In this document: piece by piece, positions 27,127-36,498 of the stretch
Position numbering within the stretch: the stretch's first letter is position 1
Layout of the letters: each line of letters begins with the position of its first letter
Assembly (NCBI GenBank): GCA_030694935.1
Contig: JAUYUA010000060.1
Coordinates: 1 to 44,480 of the forward strand
DNA from: Lutibacter sp.
GTDB taxonomy: Bacteria > Bacteroidota > Bacteroidia > Flavobacteriales > Flavobacteriaceae
Direction of reading: 5' to 3'
Length of the DNA: 44,480 nt
Translations under genes and position numbers: made by a program
The notes under the pieces: generated by a model
Databases searched by the model: none
What the model saw: the letters and a program-made list of their open reading frames with translations, nothing else
What the model was told of the DNA's origin: nothing

Positions 27127-27891
27127 ATGAAAAAATTTATTATTTCATTTATTATTTTCTCAGCCCTTTTCAGCTGCAAAAGCCAATTGCCGCAATTGGT
27201 TAAAATTGAAGGAAAACAAACCACTGTCAATGAGACCATTGCATCAAACAAAACCATTGAAAATACCATTAAACCTTACAGGGAAAAGGTTGAAAAAGAA
27301 ATGAGTACCGTGATTAGCTACACCCCAATAAATTTGTACAGAAATGATGGTAATTTAGAAAGCAGTTTGGGAAATTTGATGGCAGATTTAAGTTATGAAA
27401 GGGCAAATCTGGTTTTTAATTCAAGAACAGGAAAAAATATTGATTTTGCCATGTTTAATTATGGCGGCATCAGAGCCGGAATTTCGAAAGGAAACATCAC
27501 CAATGAAAGCGCTTTTAATTTGATGCCTTTTGAAAATAGTTTGGTGGTGGTTGAATTGACATCAGAAAAAATAATGGAATTGGTAAATTACCTGATTTCA
27601 GAAAATGTTGCACATCCGCTATCAAAACAGTTTAATTTAACCGTCACAGAAAAAGGCTCCGACTTAAAAATAAATAACGCCGCCCTCGACACCTCAAAAA
27701 CCTATTTTGTGCTGACATCAGATTATTTGCAAACTGGCGGCGACAATATGAATTTCTTTAAAGATCCTGTGAATATTTACCTACTCGATTATAAAGTGAG
27801 AAATGCCATTATTGATTATTTTAAAGCAACGGATACCATTAAAGTTTCTTTGGATGGAAGGTTTAGAAATGAAAAAACATTAAAGAATTAG
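27127..27891 (+). CDS. 5'-nucleotidase C-terminal domain lipoprotein
   Basis: The 254-residue protein corresponds to the C-terminal (substrate-specificity) domain of UshA-type 5'-nucleotidases. It has N-L-M-A-D-L-S-Y-E-R-A, N-Y-G-G-I-R-A-G-I-S-K-G and M-P-F-E-N-S-L-V-V-V-E-L, and Y-L-Q-T-G-G-D-N-M near the end. I chose the ATG at 27127 because it gives a lipoprotein signal (F-S-A-L-F-S-C-K-S), so the domain is membrane-tethered outside the cytoplasm; the open frame upstream to 27043 is not needed. The catalytic metallophosphatase half is the next gene, 4 bp downstream, so the two probably form a split enzyme. Confidence 0.88.
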   Translation: MKKFIISFIIFSALFSCKSQLPQLVKIEGKQTTVNETIASNKTIENTIKPYREKVEKEMSTVISYTPINLYRNDGNLESSLGNLMADLSYERANLVFNSRTGKNIDFAMFNYGGIRAGISKGNITNESAFNLMPFENSLVVVELTSEKIMELVNYLISENVAHPLSKQFNLTVTEKGSDLKINNAALDTSKTYFVLTSDYLQTGGDNMNFFKDPVNIYLLDYKVRNAIIDYFKATDTIKVSLDGRFRNEKTLKN

Positions 27892-27895
27892 GAAG

Positions 27896-28804
27896 ATGAA
27901 GAGAAGAAATTTTATACAAAAATCAACAGCGGCAACTGCATTTTTAACCCTTGGCGGACTCTCATTGCAATCGTTTGCTTCCAAAAACACCAAACACATC
28001 ACCATTTTGCACACCAATGATGTGCACAGCCATATTGATCCGTTTCCAATCACCGACAGCCGATATCCCAATATGGGTGGCGTTGCGCGGCGTGCAACTT
28101 TGGTTGAAGCGATCAGGAAAGAAAATCCGAACACCTTATTGTTAGATGCCGGAGATATTTTTCAAGGAACGCCCTATTTTAATTTTTATGGCGGTGAATT
28201 GGAATTTAAATTGATGAGCATGTTAAAATATGATGCGGCCACCATTGGGAATCACGATTTCGACAATGGCATTGACGGTTTATTTGCGCAATTGCCGCAC
28301 GCACAATTCGACTTTTTGTCGGCCAATTACGATTTTAAAAACACTGTGTTAAATTCCCACGTAAAACCTTATAAAATTTTTGTGAAAGACGGCATTAAAA
28401 TTGGTGTCTTCGGATTGGGAATAGAACTTGAAGGCTTGGTCGATCCAAAAATGTATAAAGAAACCATCTATTTAAACCCGCTTGAAATTGCCCAAGATAT
28501 GAGCCGTATTTTAAAAGAAGAAGAAAAATGCGATTTGGTCATTTGCCTGTCCCATTTAGGATACCGCTATAAAGATGAAAAAATAAGCGATTTGGAATTG
28601 GCTTCAAAAACAAAAAATATCGATTTAATCATCGGCGGCCATACCCATACTTTTTTGCCTAAACCAACGGTCACAAAAAATATTATTGACGAAAATGTGC
28701 TGGTAAATCAGGTTGGTTGTTTCGGCTTAAATTTAGGAAGAATAGATTTTTATTTCGATAATGATAAAAATCTGGCAAGCAAAGGAAAAAGTATCATCGT
28801 TTAA
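27896..28804 (+). CDS. 5'-nucleotidase metallophosphatase domain protein, Tat-type signal
   Basis: The 302-residue calcineurin-like phosphoesterase has metal-binding motifs L-H-T-N-D-V-H-S-H, D-A-G-D-I-F-Q-G, G-N-H-D-F-D and G-G-H-T-H. The N-terminus K-R-R-N-F-I-Q-K followed by a hydrophobic stretch resembles a twin-arginine signal. It is the catalytic half of a UshA/YfkN-like nucleotidase; the specificity half is the lipoprotein encoded just upstream. Together they would release phosphate and nucleosides from nucleotides in the periplasm. Confidence 0.9.
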   Translation: MKRRNFIQKSTAATAFLTLGGLSLQSFASKNTKHITILHTNDVHSHIDPFPITDSRYPNMGGVARRATLVEAIRKENPNTLLLDAGDIFQGTPYFNFYGGELEFKLMSMLKYDAATIGNHDFDNGIDGLFAQLPHAQFDFLSANYDFKNTVLNSHVKPYKIFVKDGIKIGVFGLGIELEGLVDPKMYKETIYLNPLEIAQDMSRILKEEEKCDLVICLSHLGYRYKDEKISDLELASKTKNIDLIIGGHTHTFLPKPTVTKNIIDENVLVNQVGCFGLNLGRIDFYFDNDKNLASKGKSIIV

Positions 28805-28819
28805 TATATTATAAGAAAA

Positions 28820-29860
28820 ATGCGCATAGAAACCGATTTAAAATTAGGATTTACAGATGTTATGATTCGTCCAAAACGATCAACTTTAAGCTCAAGATCC
28901 TTGGTTAGCCTAGAAAGAGAATTTATTTTCTTGCACAGCAAACAAAAATGGAGCGGCGTTCCTATCATGGCTGCAAATATGGATACCGTCGGCACTTTTG
29001 AAATGGCAACCGCACTGGCAAAACACAAACTTTTTACGGCAATTCACAAACATTATTCTTTGCAAAAATGGAAAGAGTTTATGCAAACTGCCAACGAAAA
29101 AATAACAGATTATATTGCCGTAAGTTCAGGAATAGGTTCTGCCGATTCAAAAAAATTGGCTGCCATTTTTAGCCAGCATCCAGAACTTAAATTTATTTGC
29201 CTTGATGTTGCAAACGGCTATTCTGAACATTTTGTGAATTTTGTAAAAAAAACCCGAGAACAATATCCCGATAAAATAATCATGGCCGGAAATGTGGTCA
29301 CCGGTGAAATGGTGGAAGAATTGTTGTTGGCAGGCGCTGATCTTATAAAAGTTGGCATTGGCCCGGGGTCTGTGTGTACCACCCGAGTTAAAACAGGTGT
29401 CGGTTATCCGCAATTGTCAGCCATCATTGAATGTGCCGATGCGGCTCACGGATTGGGCGGACAAATAGTTTCCGACGGCGGCTGTAAAATTCCGGGCGAT
29501 GTGGCTAAGGCTTTTGGCGGCGGTGCCGATTTTGTGATGTTGGGCGGCATGTTTGCCGGACATACAGAAAGTGGCGGAAAAATTATTGAAATTAATGGCG
29601 AAAAATTCAAACAATTTTATGGCATGAGTTCTGAAACTGCGATGAACAAACACGTTGGCGGCATTGCAGATTATAGGGCTTCTGAAGGTAAAACAGTTGA
29701 AATTCCATTTCGTGGAGCGGTTGAAAATACCGTTCAGGATATTTTGGGAGGATTGCGCTCTACCTGCACTTATGTTGGCGCAAGCAGGTTAAAAGAACTC
29801 ACAAAAAGAACCACTTTTATTCGTGTTCAAGAACAGCACAATGAAATTTTTTCGAAATAA
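28820..29860 (+). CDS. guaC: GMP reductase
   Basis: This 346-residue IMPDH/GMPR TIM-barrel enzyme converts GMP to IMP with NADPH. The start [17 protein letters not shown] is specific to GMP reductase rather than IMP dehydrogenase, and there is no CBS insertion. The catalytic Cys lies in [11 protein letters not shown]. It follows the nucleotidase genes by 15 bp on the same strand, forming a plausible purine-salvage unit. Confidence 0.95.
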   Translation: MRIETDLKLGFTDVMIRPKRSTLSSRSLVSLEREFIFLHSKQKWSGVPIMAANMDTVGTFEMATALAKHKLFTAIHKHYSLQKWKEFMQTANEKITDYIAVSSGIGSADSKKLAAIFSQHPELKFICLDVANGYSEHFVNFVKKTREQYPDKIIMAGNVVTGEMVEELLLAGADLIKVGIGPGSVCTTRVKTGVGYPQLSAIIECADAAHGLGGQIVSDGGCKIPGDVAKAFGGGADFVMLGGMFAGHTESGGKIIEINGEKFKQFYGMSSETAMNKHVGGIADYRASEGKTVEIPFRGAVENTVQDILGGLRSTCTYVGASRLKELTKRTTFIRVQEQHNEIFSK

Positions 29861-29883
29861 TTTTTTATAAATACTTCAAATTT

Positions 29884-29926
29884 AAGCAGTTTATTTTCAC
29901 TAAAAATTAGTGTTAATTGCTGCTTT
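29884..29926. terminator. Terminator between guaC and the convergent YhhN gene
   Basis: The outer arms AAGCAG/CTGCTT and inner arms CACTAA/TTAGTG form a two-part hairpin followed by TTTT on the plus strand. It overlaps the stop codon of the minus-strand gene. Confidence 0.65.
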
Positions 29927-30572
29927 TTTCTGAATCTAATATCATAGATCGGTAAATTAAATATTGTGCAATAATGTACGTTCCCATAATTAACACTCCG
30001 AAAATCTCTTTTGGAAGGTAAAATTTATTGATGGCCAAAAGCGCATCTGAAATCATAAAAACAACCGCTCCAATCAACATCCAAATTGATTTGGCGGATT
30101 TCGTTTCCAAATAATTAATCAGCGAAACTACCCCAAACATGGAAATTGTAAATCCGTATATTAATACAGGGAGCAAAAGATCACCAAGCGTATTCTTTAG
30201 GGTAAAAATAAACAATGACAAAAATATTCCAAATGGAATTATAGCGGTTAAAATGTTTAAAAATAAAACTTTTGTGATGCGATGTGTCACAATTTTGATA
30301 AATAAAATATGCGCAATCAAAAAAGAAATCAACCCTATTTTAAAAGGAAGTTGCCCTGGATACATTAAAAACACATCTCCAAAAAGTGAGAAAATCAGTG
30401 CTGTGGAATACCATTTATTTGTATCAGAAACCGAGCTTGTGTACAAAAATAACAGCGCCAACATGATAAAGGGCTTAGATACGTAGAGCAGGCTTTCTAT
30501 ATTAAAGATAAGTCCTATAAGGTCTAAAAAAGAAACTAGGATAAATGCAAAAAGCGCGATTTTTTTAACCAT
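29913..30572 (-). CDS. YhhN/TMEM86 family membrane protein
   Basis: This is a 219-residue hydrophobic protein with about eight membrane helices. The family signature A-L-I-F-S-L-F-G-D-V-F-L-M contains an intramembrane Asp, and A-V-V-F-M-I-S-D-A-L-L-A-I-N-K-F is the second family motif. TMEM86B of animals is a lysoplasmalogenase; bacterial members are mostly uncharacterised, so activity on ether lipids is only possible. I use the ATG at 30570-30572 (V-K-K-I-A-L-F). The longer frame to 30608 would overlap the cytochrome gene. It lies 11 bp downstream of the twelve-heme cytochrome on the same strand and is probably co-transcribed. Confidence 0.82.
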   Translation of the reverse strand: MVKKIALFAFILVSFLDLIGLIFNIESLLYVSKPFIMLALLFLYTSSVSDTNKWYSTALIFSLFGDVFLMYPGQLPFKIGLISFLIAHILFIKIVTHRITKVLFLNILTAIIPFGIFLSLFIFTLKNTLGDLLLPVLIYGFTISMFGVVSLINYLETKSAKSIWMLIGAVVFMISDALLAINKFYLPKEIFGVLIMGTYIIAQYLIYRSMILDSEKSSN

Positions 30573-30583
30573 TTTAAAAATTT

Positions 30584-32479
30584 TTAATTCCAGCTTGGCA
30601 ATATACAACTTTTGTTTAATTTTTTTAACAAAGGTTTAATGCCGTTAACCAAACTTTGTTTCATCACTTTAGAATCATCTTTGTGGCATTGCAAACAAGC
30701 GCCAACCAACAATAATTGCTGTTGTTCATTAACTGTGAAAGGCCTAAAATCCAGTCTCGTTGAATTGATGGCACCTTTTTTAGGCGCAGTTAAAAATGGA
30801 ATCCAAGCGTCCTCCGGCAAATTATCATTTGGATTATTTGCATATTCCGGCGTAAAATTCCATTTTCCTTTGCCGTTTTTAACATCATATTCCAATTTTC
30901 CATTTCCGTAACCCAAGGTTGCCGAGTTTGCATGGCACGATTTGCAATCACGTACACTTTTGGTGGTTGTATGCGGGGAATTTGCAGCATACAATCTGAA
31001 AAAAGAAACATCCTTTCCAATTTCCTTTCCCACATAACTTCCTTTGTCAATTGTTAAAATCATTCCCGGAATGGCAGGTTCAATATGCCTTTTGTTTTTA
31101 GATTCCCTAACGCCCATGGCAGGCGGCGATGAGGAAAATTCAGCAACATGTTCTCTCCACTGGCCTTTTCCATATTTTAAATCCAATAAATCGAAAGCGC
31201 GTGGCTCATTTTTGTCGTATTCATTATGGCAACCAATGCAACGCGATGTCCACGAAGAATGGCAAGTGGCGCAACTTACATTTTTATGGGCATTGTCTCG
31301 GGAACAAACTTCCGACTGCGGTTTTAACTCGTGAATTTTACCGTCCTTTTTACCTATCAAAAAAGCTTTTCCTGAAGCATCAACATACGTGTTTACCAAC
31401 GGATGTTTGCCGTTTTCAACGGTAATAATTGGTTTGTCAGTATGTTTATAATCACGATGTAAAAAAACCAACAAGCTTTCTGCATCTAACTTGCTGTATA
31501 TCGTTGTATTTGGTTTGTCTTTAAAATGACAATCGGAACATTGCAGTTTTACGGCTTGTTCAGCGTGCGCATATTTTTTTCCGTCGCCCATAACTTCGTG
31601 AGAAGAATGGCAATCAACACACAACAAACCTTTATTATGATGTAAATCTTCTTTTATATATTTATACACCCGTTTATCTTCAGAAACTTTATAACCACTA
31701 TTCTTAGGCAAGTCTTTTTCATCCAATACTGTTTCCTGCCAGCCTTCATAATTGGTTGAAATTCTGCTCGATCGGCTGTGGCAACCATAACAATGCTCAT
31801 TTCTGACAAATATATTTGTGGCTGGATGAAATTTTGGCAAAACCTTTTTATTTGAACTTAAATACTTTTGTAAATCGTTTTTCGCTTCTTTGGAATAATT
31901 TAAGTGACAGGCATTGCAACCTCCGCCCCTGCTCATTTGCGTAATTTCACCAAATTCCGTTTTTTCTGCTCCCAAATGGCAATTGGCGCATAAATCCCTA
32001 ATATGTTTATCGGCTGCTGAATGTTTAACATCTTTTATATGATATTGATAATCGGGAGAATCGGCCTCTCCAAAAATATATTTATTTACGGCAACCAGGC
32101 CGCTATTGGTGGTCATCAGTGAATTTTCGATTTTAGCCAATTCATTTGGATGGCATTTTCCGCAGGTCTCTTTGGCGTCCGATAAATTTCCTGGAATTAA
32201 AACCATTCCCTTATGCGAATCATCTTTATCTAAAGTATTGGGATTTCCCAAATGGCAACTAATGCAACCAATAAGTTCCGGATTGTGATAATCAGAATCT
32301 CCTTTTGTGCCCGCATGACAATTTTGGCAAGATTCTTCGCCTATATTTTCAATTTTGGTGTACTTGCCTTCTTCAACAAAACTTTTTTGAAAATAATTTT
32401 TATTATATAGAAGAAAAAAAACGACAAGCAGCGCAATTACAAAGGTAAAGCCCGCAATTTTGAAATATTTTATTTTCAT
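30584..32479 (-). CDS. Membrane-anchored dodecaheme cytochrome c
   Basis: The 631-residue protein has one N-terminal membrane helix (about 8-25), no cleavage motif, and twelve CXXCH heme-attachment motifs spread over the periplasmic part: CQNCH (Cys51), CISCH, CGKCH, CANCH, CNACH, CYGCH, CVDCH, CSDCH, CATCH, CIGCH, CKSCH and CLQCH. It resembles multiheme cytochromes that carry electrons between quinol-linked complexes and terminal reductases. I cannot place it in a named family such as NapC, NrfA or MccA. It is divergent from the molybdopterin oxidoreductase operon with a 264-bp shared regulatory region, so it is probably a partner of that complex. The YhhN-type gene follows at 11 bp. Confidence 0.9.
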   Translation of the reverse strand: MKIKYFKIAGFTFVIALLVVFFLLYNKNYFQKSFVEEGKYTKIENIGEESCQNCHAGTKGDSDYHNPELIGCISCHLGNPNTLDKDDSHKGMVLIPGNLSDAKETCGKCHPNELAKIENSLMTTNSGLVAVNKYIFGEADSPDYQYHIKDVKHSAADKHIRDLCANCHLGAEKTEFGEITQMSRGGGCNACHLNYSKEAKNDLQKYLSSNKKVLPKFHPATNIFVRNEHCYGCHSRSSRISTNYEGWQETVLDEKDLPKNSGYKVSEDKRVYKYIKEDLHHNKGLLCVDCHSSHEVMGDGKKYAHAEQAVKLQCSDCHFKDKPNTTIYSKLDAESLLVFLHRDYKHTDKPIITVENGKHPLVNTYVDASGKAFLIGKKDGKIHELKPQSEVCSRDNAHKNVSCATCHSSWTSRCIGCHNEYDKNEPRAFDLLDLKYGKGQWREHVAEFSSSPPAMGVRESKNKRHIEPAIPGMILTIDKGSYVGKEIGKDVSFFRLYAANSPHTTTKSVRDCKSCHANSATLGYGNGKLEYDVKNGKGKWNFTPEYANNPNDNLPEDAWIPFLTAPKKGAINSTRLDFRPFTVNEQQQLLLVGACLQCHKDDSKVMKQSLVNGIKPLLKKLNKSCILPSWN

Positions 32480-32743
32480 TTGTACAGTTATGAAACAAAT
32501 TTACAATAAATAAAATTTAAGCGCCAATAATAAAATAATAGTTGCTTAAAATGTAATTCGTTTTAAAAGAGTATATTAGTACGCTAAAGCGACTTTTGTC
32601 ACATATATAATGTTGAATTTCAGCCTGTCAATGTAACAATTGTTACCGTTTTTAACAATGTTTAATGACATTTGTCATCCTATAAACTTGTATCTGTAAA
32701 TACCTTTACATCCGAAATAAATTAGAAATAAATTATCATACTT
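32480..32743. promoter_or_regulatory. Divergent promoter region with two palindromes
   Basis: This gap between the cytochrome gene (-) and the oxidoreductase operon (+) contains two perfect palindromes. GTAACAATTGTTAC is at 32633-32646 and ATGACATTTGTCAT at 32665-32678. TTGTCA also occurs near 32596. The palindromes are 32 bp apart, about three helical turns centre to centre, and lie 65-110 bp before the oxidoreductase start. Crp/Fnr-type regulators bind such dyads, so anaerobic or sulfur-responsive control is plausible, but the regulator is not identifiable. Confidence 0.55.
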
Positions 32744-34987
32744 ATGACTACTTCAAGAAGAAAATTTATCAAAATTTCTGCTTTAGGTTTAGGAGCTGTA
32801 GCAGCATCAACAACTGCAATAAATATGTTTGGATCTAATTCATATATAGATGAATTGGTTAAACAAAATGTTTCCAAAAAATTTAAAAGAACCGCCACCT
32901 ATTGCGAAGTTTGTTTTTGGAAGTGTGCCGCCTGGACGTATACAAATGAAGACGGAGAAATTAAAAAAATTATTGGTAACGACGACGATTCCCATTGTTA
33001 CGGTCGATTATGTCCGAGAGGAACAGGAGGCGTTGGAATGTATACTGATGAAGATCGACTTAAAACGCCTTTAATCAGAACAACCGTAAACGGTGAACAA
33101 ACATTCAGAAAAGCAAGTTGGGATGAAGCCCTTGATTTAATAGCCTCGAAATTTAAAGGCATTAAAGAAACTCATGGCGCAGAATCCATTGCTTTAATTA
33201 AACATGGAGCTCCCGGTTCGCATTTAGAACATCTTTTGAAAGCGTTTGGATCGGACACAATTGCTGAGCCAGCTTATGCACAATGCAGAGGACCGCGCGA
33301 AACTGGCTTTAATTTAACTTTTGGCTCTTGGGTTGGATCACCTGAACCAACTGATATTAGAGACACAAAATGTTTGGTGCTGATAGGTTCACATATTGGT
33401 GAAAATATGCACAACTCTCAAGTTCAGGAAATGTCTGACGCCATTGATAATGGCGCCACCATTATTACTGTAGATCCAAGACTTTCAACCGCAGCAAGCA
33501 AATCGAAATTTTGGCTTGCGATAAAACCTGCAACCGATATCGCTTTAATGCTTTCTTGGATGAATGTTTTAATAGAAGAAGGCATTTATGATAAAGAATA
33601 CATCAACAAATATGCAACAGGTTTTGATGAATTGAAAAAACATGTGAGCCAATTCACACCAGAATGGGCTTACGGAATTACCACCATAAAACCTGATGTG
33701 ATAAGAGAAACCGCACGAGCTATGGCGCATGCCGCTCCTGCTGTAATTATTCATCCCGGCCGGCACGTAGTTTGGTATGGTGATGATTCACAAAGAGCAA
33801 GAGCCATGGCCATTTTAAATGCCTTATTGGGTTCTTGGGGAAGACGTGGCGGTTTTTACTTTAAAGAAGCCGCGAAAGTCCCTAATTTTCCTGCACCAGC
33901 TTATCCTGAACCAAAATGGGGATGGAAAGAAATTGGAGAGAAATATCCTTTGGCTCAAATGGGAATTACCAATGAAGTTATGAAATGCATGCTTCCTGAT
34001 AAAGACAATAAATATCCGGTAAAAGCATTAATGGTTGCAGGCACAAACATCACCAAAGCGATGCCGAACAAAAAATTGTTGGAAGACGCTATGGATGCAT
34101 TAGATTTTATGGTTGTTATTGACACGATGCCGATGGATGTAACCGGTTATGCAGATGTTGTTTTACCAGAATGCACTTATTTAGAACGTTACGATGATAT
34201 TCGTTCCGCAACCAATAGAGAACCTTCCATTGCCATTAGAGTTCCTGCAGTTGAGCCAAAATACGAATCAAAACCTGCTTGGTGGATGGCCAAACAAATT
34301 GGTGAGCGATTAGGCTTGGGCGCTTATTTTAACTATGATGATTTCAAAGAAGTGATTGAATGGCAGTTGAAAGAAATGGGAACTTCTTTAGAGGAAATGG
34401 AAAAAATAGGCGTAAAAAATTATCCTCGCAAATCTGGACCAATGTATCTAAATGAAGATGAAACGTATAATTTTCCAACAGATAATGGAAAAATTCACCT
34501 TTATTCCCAGGAATTAAAGGATTTAGGATTTGACCCGATGCCAAATTACACAAAACACCCTGAACCGCCTCAAGGTTTTTACAGATTAAACTACGGAAGA
34601 GCGCCAATGCACACTTTTAGCAGAACTGTAAACAACCCTAACTTAAACGACTTGAAAAAAGAAAATGACCTTTGGGTAAATCCGAAAGTTGCAAGAATCA
34701 TTGGGTTGAAATCGGGCCAGGAAGTTTGGCTAAAAAATCAGGATGATATTATTTCCACATTTTCCATAAAAGTGAGAGTTACTGAAAGGGTTCGTTGGGA
34801 TTCTGTATATATGGTGCACGGCTTCGGACACCAAAACAAAGAATTAAGCCGAGCCAACGGAAAAGGAATTAACGATACGGAACTAATTACCAAAGTATTC
34901 ACCGATCCAATCATGGGCGGAACCGGAATGAGAGGGAATTTTGTTGCCATTTTAACTGAGAACCCACATAAAAATACTGAGATATGA
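32744..34987 (+). CDS. Tat-exported molybdopterin oxidoreductase, PsrA/PhsA-like catalytic subunit
   Basis: The 747-residue enzyme of the DMSO-reductase superfamily begins with a twin-arginine signal (T-S-R-R-K-F-I-K-I-S). A [4Fe-4S] motif follows, with Cys54-x2-Cys57-x3-Cys61 and Cys90 (R-L-C-P-R-G). Cys181 in Y-A-Q-C-R-G-P-R-E is the likely Mo ligand. The length matches polysulfide/thiosulfate reductase catalytic subunits (PsrA, PhsA, about 760). It would work in the periplasm with the Fe-S and NrfD subunits encoded next; the Fe-S gene overlaps its stop (ATGA). Downstream sulfur-transport and rhodanese-like genes favour a sulfur substrate such as thiosulfate, polysulfide or tetrathionate. 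Arsenate or selenate reductase, or a Qrc-like complex, cannot be excluded. Confidence 0.88.
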   Translation: MTTSRRKFIKISALGLGAVAASTTAINMFGSNSYIDELVKQNVSKKFKRTATYCEVCFWKCAAWTYTNEDGEIKKIIGNDDDSHCYGRLCPRGTGGVGMYTDEDRLKTPLIRTTVNGEQTFRKASWDEALDLIASKFKGIKETHGAESIALIKHGAPGSHLEHLLKAFGSDTIAEPAYAQCRGPRETGFNLTFGSWVGSPEPTDIRDTKCLVLIGSHIGENMHNSQVQEMSDAIDNGATIITVDPRLSTAASKSKFWLAIKPATDIALMLSWMNVLIEEGIYDKEYINKYATGFDELKKHVSQFTPEWAYGITTIKPDVIRETARAMAHAAPAVIIHPGRHVVWYGDDSQRARAMAILNALLGSWGRRGGFYFKEAAKVPNFPAPAYPEPKWGWKEIGEKYPLAQMGITNEVMKCMLPDKDNKYPVKALMVAGTNITKAMPNKKLLEDAMDALDFMVVIDTMPMDVTGYADVVLPECTYLERYDDIRSATNREPSIAIRVPAVEPKYESKPAWWMAKQIGERLGLGAYFNYDDFKEVIEWQLKEMGTSLEEMEKIGVKNYPRKSGPMYLNEDETYNFPTDNGKIHLYSQELKDLGFDPMPNYTKHPEPPQGFYRLNYGRAPMHTFSRTVNNPNLNDLKKENDLWVNPKVARIIGLKSGQEVWLKNQDDIISTFSIKVRVTERVRWDSVYMVHGFGHQNKELSRANGKGINDTELITKVFTDPIMGGTGMRGNFVAILTENPHKNTEI

Positions 34988-35517
34988 GATATGCAATGAT
35001 AATTGACACTTTAAAATGTGTTGGATGTAGTGATTGCGTTGTTGCTTGTCAAACCGAAAACGACGTTCCAATTGGGTATTGCAGAGATTGGATTACCGAA
35101 ACCGTAAATGGTTCCTATCCAAATCTGGAATTAGAATTAAAATCTGAAAGATGCAACCATTGCGACAATGCGCCTTGCGTAAGATGTTGCCCAACTGGCG
35201 CAAGCCATGTAGGTGTTGGCGGAATCGTTTTGGTTACTGCTAATGAGTGTATCGGTTGTGGTGCCTGTATAGAATCTTGTCCTTATGATGCACGTTTCCA
35301 ACATCCCGATGGTTATGTTGATAAATGTACATTTTGCCATCATCGATTGGAAAAAGGGCAACTTCCGGCTTGTGTATCTGTTTGTCCAACAAAATGTATG
35401 TATTTCGGAGATTTAGACGATCCAAATAGCGAAGTTTCACAATTACTAAAAAATAGAAAACACAAAACTTTGGCTCCTGAAGCAGGAACCAAACCACACG
35501 TTTTTTACTTAATTTAA
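34984..35517 (+). CDS. Four-cluster ferredoxin-like subunit, PsrB/PhsB-like
   Basis: The 177-residue electron-transfer subunit has four [4Fe-4S] cysteine groups: C-V-G-C-S-D-C-V-V-A-C, C-N-H-C-D-N-A-P-C-V-R-C-C-P, C-I-G-C-G-A-C-I-E-S-C-P, and C-T-F-C-H-H-R with C-V-S-V-C-P-T-K-C. This is the standard pattern of DmsB/PsrB/PhsB proteins, which wire the membrane subunit to the molybdenum subunit. No signal of its own is seen, so it would be exported with the Tat-bearing catalytic subunit. It overlaps the upstream gene by four bases; the NrfD gene starts 10 bp after its stop. Confidence 0.94.
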   Translation: MRYAMIIDTLKCVGCSDCVVACQTENDVPIGYCRDWITETVNGSYPNLELELKSERCNHCDNAPCVRCCPTGASHVGVGGIVLVTANECIGCGACIESCPYDARFQHPDGYVDKCTFCHHRLEKGQLPACVSVCPTKCMYFGDLDDPNSEVSQLLKNRKHKTLAPEAGTKPHVFYLI

Positions 35518-35527
35518 TATTAAAATT

Positions 35528-36487
35528 ATGCAAGAAGAATTATTTACAAGCGGAAGAGATATTCCAAATATAGATCCTTCATTACAAATATGGCACTGGC
35601 CAATATCGCTTTACCTGTTTTTGGGAGGAATAGCTGCGGGAATCCTGTTTTTTGCAGCCCTATTTTATGTGCTGGGAAAAGAAAAAGAGTATCCGGCGGC
35701 TGTTAAATTTGCCTCAATAATACCTCCTATTGCCTTATCAGTAGGTTTGCTGGCACTGGTTTATGATTTAACGCATAAATTATATACTTGGAGGTTGTAC
35801 ACTACCTTTAGAATTGAATCCCCAATGTCATGGGGTGCCTGGGTATTGCTCATTGTGACACCGCTTTCATTTTTGTGGTTATTCAGTTATTATGCTGAAA
35901 ATTATCCAAAAACAGAAGAAAAGTTACAATTATTGAAAAAATTCAAGTTTTTGGCAACATTTGAACAATTCTTAAAAACAAACAGGTTATACATTGCTTA
36001 TGCATTAATTCCTTTAACATTGGTTTTGGGTGTTTATACCGGTATATTACTGTCGGCTTTTAATGCAAGACCACTTTGGAACAATGCCATTTTAGGTCCT
36101 TTATTTCTAACATCCGGACTTTCAACAGGCGCTGCCGCTATTATTTTAATGGCAAAAACCAAAAAGGAAAAGCATTTGTTCGGAAAAATAGATTTAGGGT
36201 TAATTATCATTGAATTGGCTCTAATTGTCCATATGATTATGGGATATTATGCCGGTTCACAAGTGCAGCTTGAAGCCATGCAATTATTGGTTGGCGGTGA
36301 TTTTACACTCATGTTTTTTGGTTTTGTGGTAATTCTCGGATTAATTATCCCAGCCACACTTGAGCTTATTGAACTTATTGGCTATAAAGTTCCTGTAATA
36401 GTGCCTGCAATGCTGGTTATTTTGGGCGGATTAATATTTAGATTTGTAATGGTAGAAGCAGGACAACTAACCCGTTTTCTATATTAA
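35528..36487 (+). CDS. NrfD/PsrC-type quinol-interacting membrane subunit
   Basis: The 319-residue integral membrane protein has about eight hydrophobic helices and the NrfD start pattern W-H-W-P-I-S-L-Y-L-F-L-G-G-I-A-A-G. It anchors the molybdopterin/Fe-S pair to the membrane and exchanges electrons with menaquinol. With the two preceding genes it forms a complete PsrABC-like complex of the complex-iron-sulfur-molybdoenzyme class. It has no heme-binding CXXCH. The gene is followed at 11 bp by the YeeE-like gene, supporting one operon. Confidence 0.93.
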   Translation: MQEELFTSGRDIPNIDPSLQIWHWPISLYLFLGGIAAGILFFAALFYVLGKEKEYPAAVKFASIIPPIALSVGLLALVYDLTHKLYTWRLYTTFRIESPMSWGAWVLLIVTPLSFLWLFSYYAENYPKTEEKLQLLKKFKFLATFEQFLKTNRLYIAYALIPLTLVLGVYTGILLSAFNARPLWNNAILGPLFLTSGLSTGAAAIILMAKTKKEKHLFGKIDLGLIIIELALIVHMIMGYYAGSQVQLEAMQLLVGGDFTLMFFGFVVILGLIIPATLELIELIGYKVPVIVPAMLVILGGLIFRFVMVEAGQLTRFLY

Positions 36488-36498
36488 AACAAGAAATC

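Noticed and set aside
32744-36487. Qrc (quinone reductase) complex
   Set aside because: The cytochrome is much larger than QrcA and divergent, and the catalytic subunit retains the likely Mo-ligand Cys and a complete Fe-S motif, favouring an active reductase. Not fully excluded.
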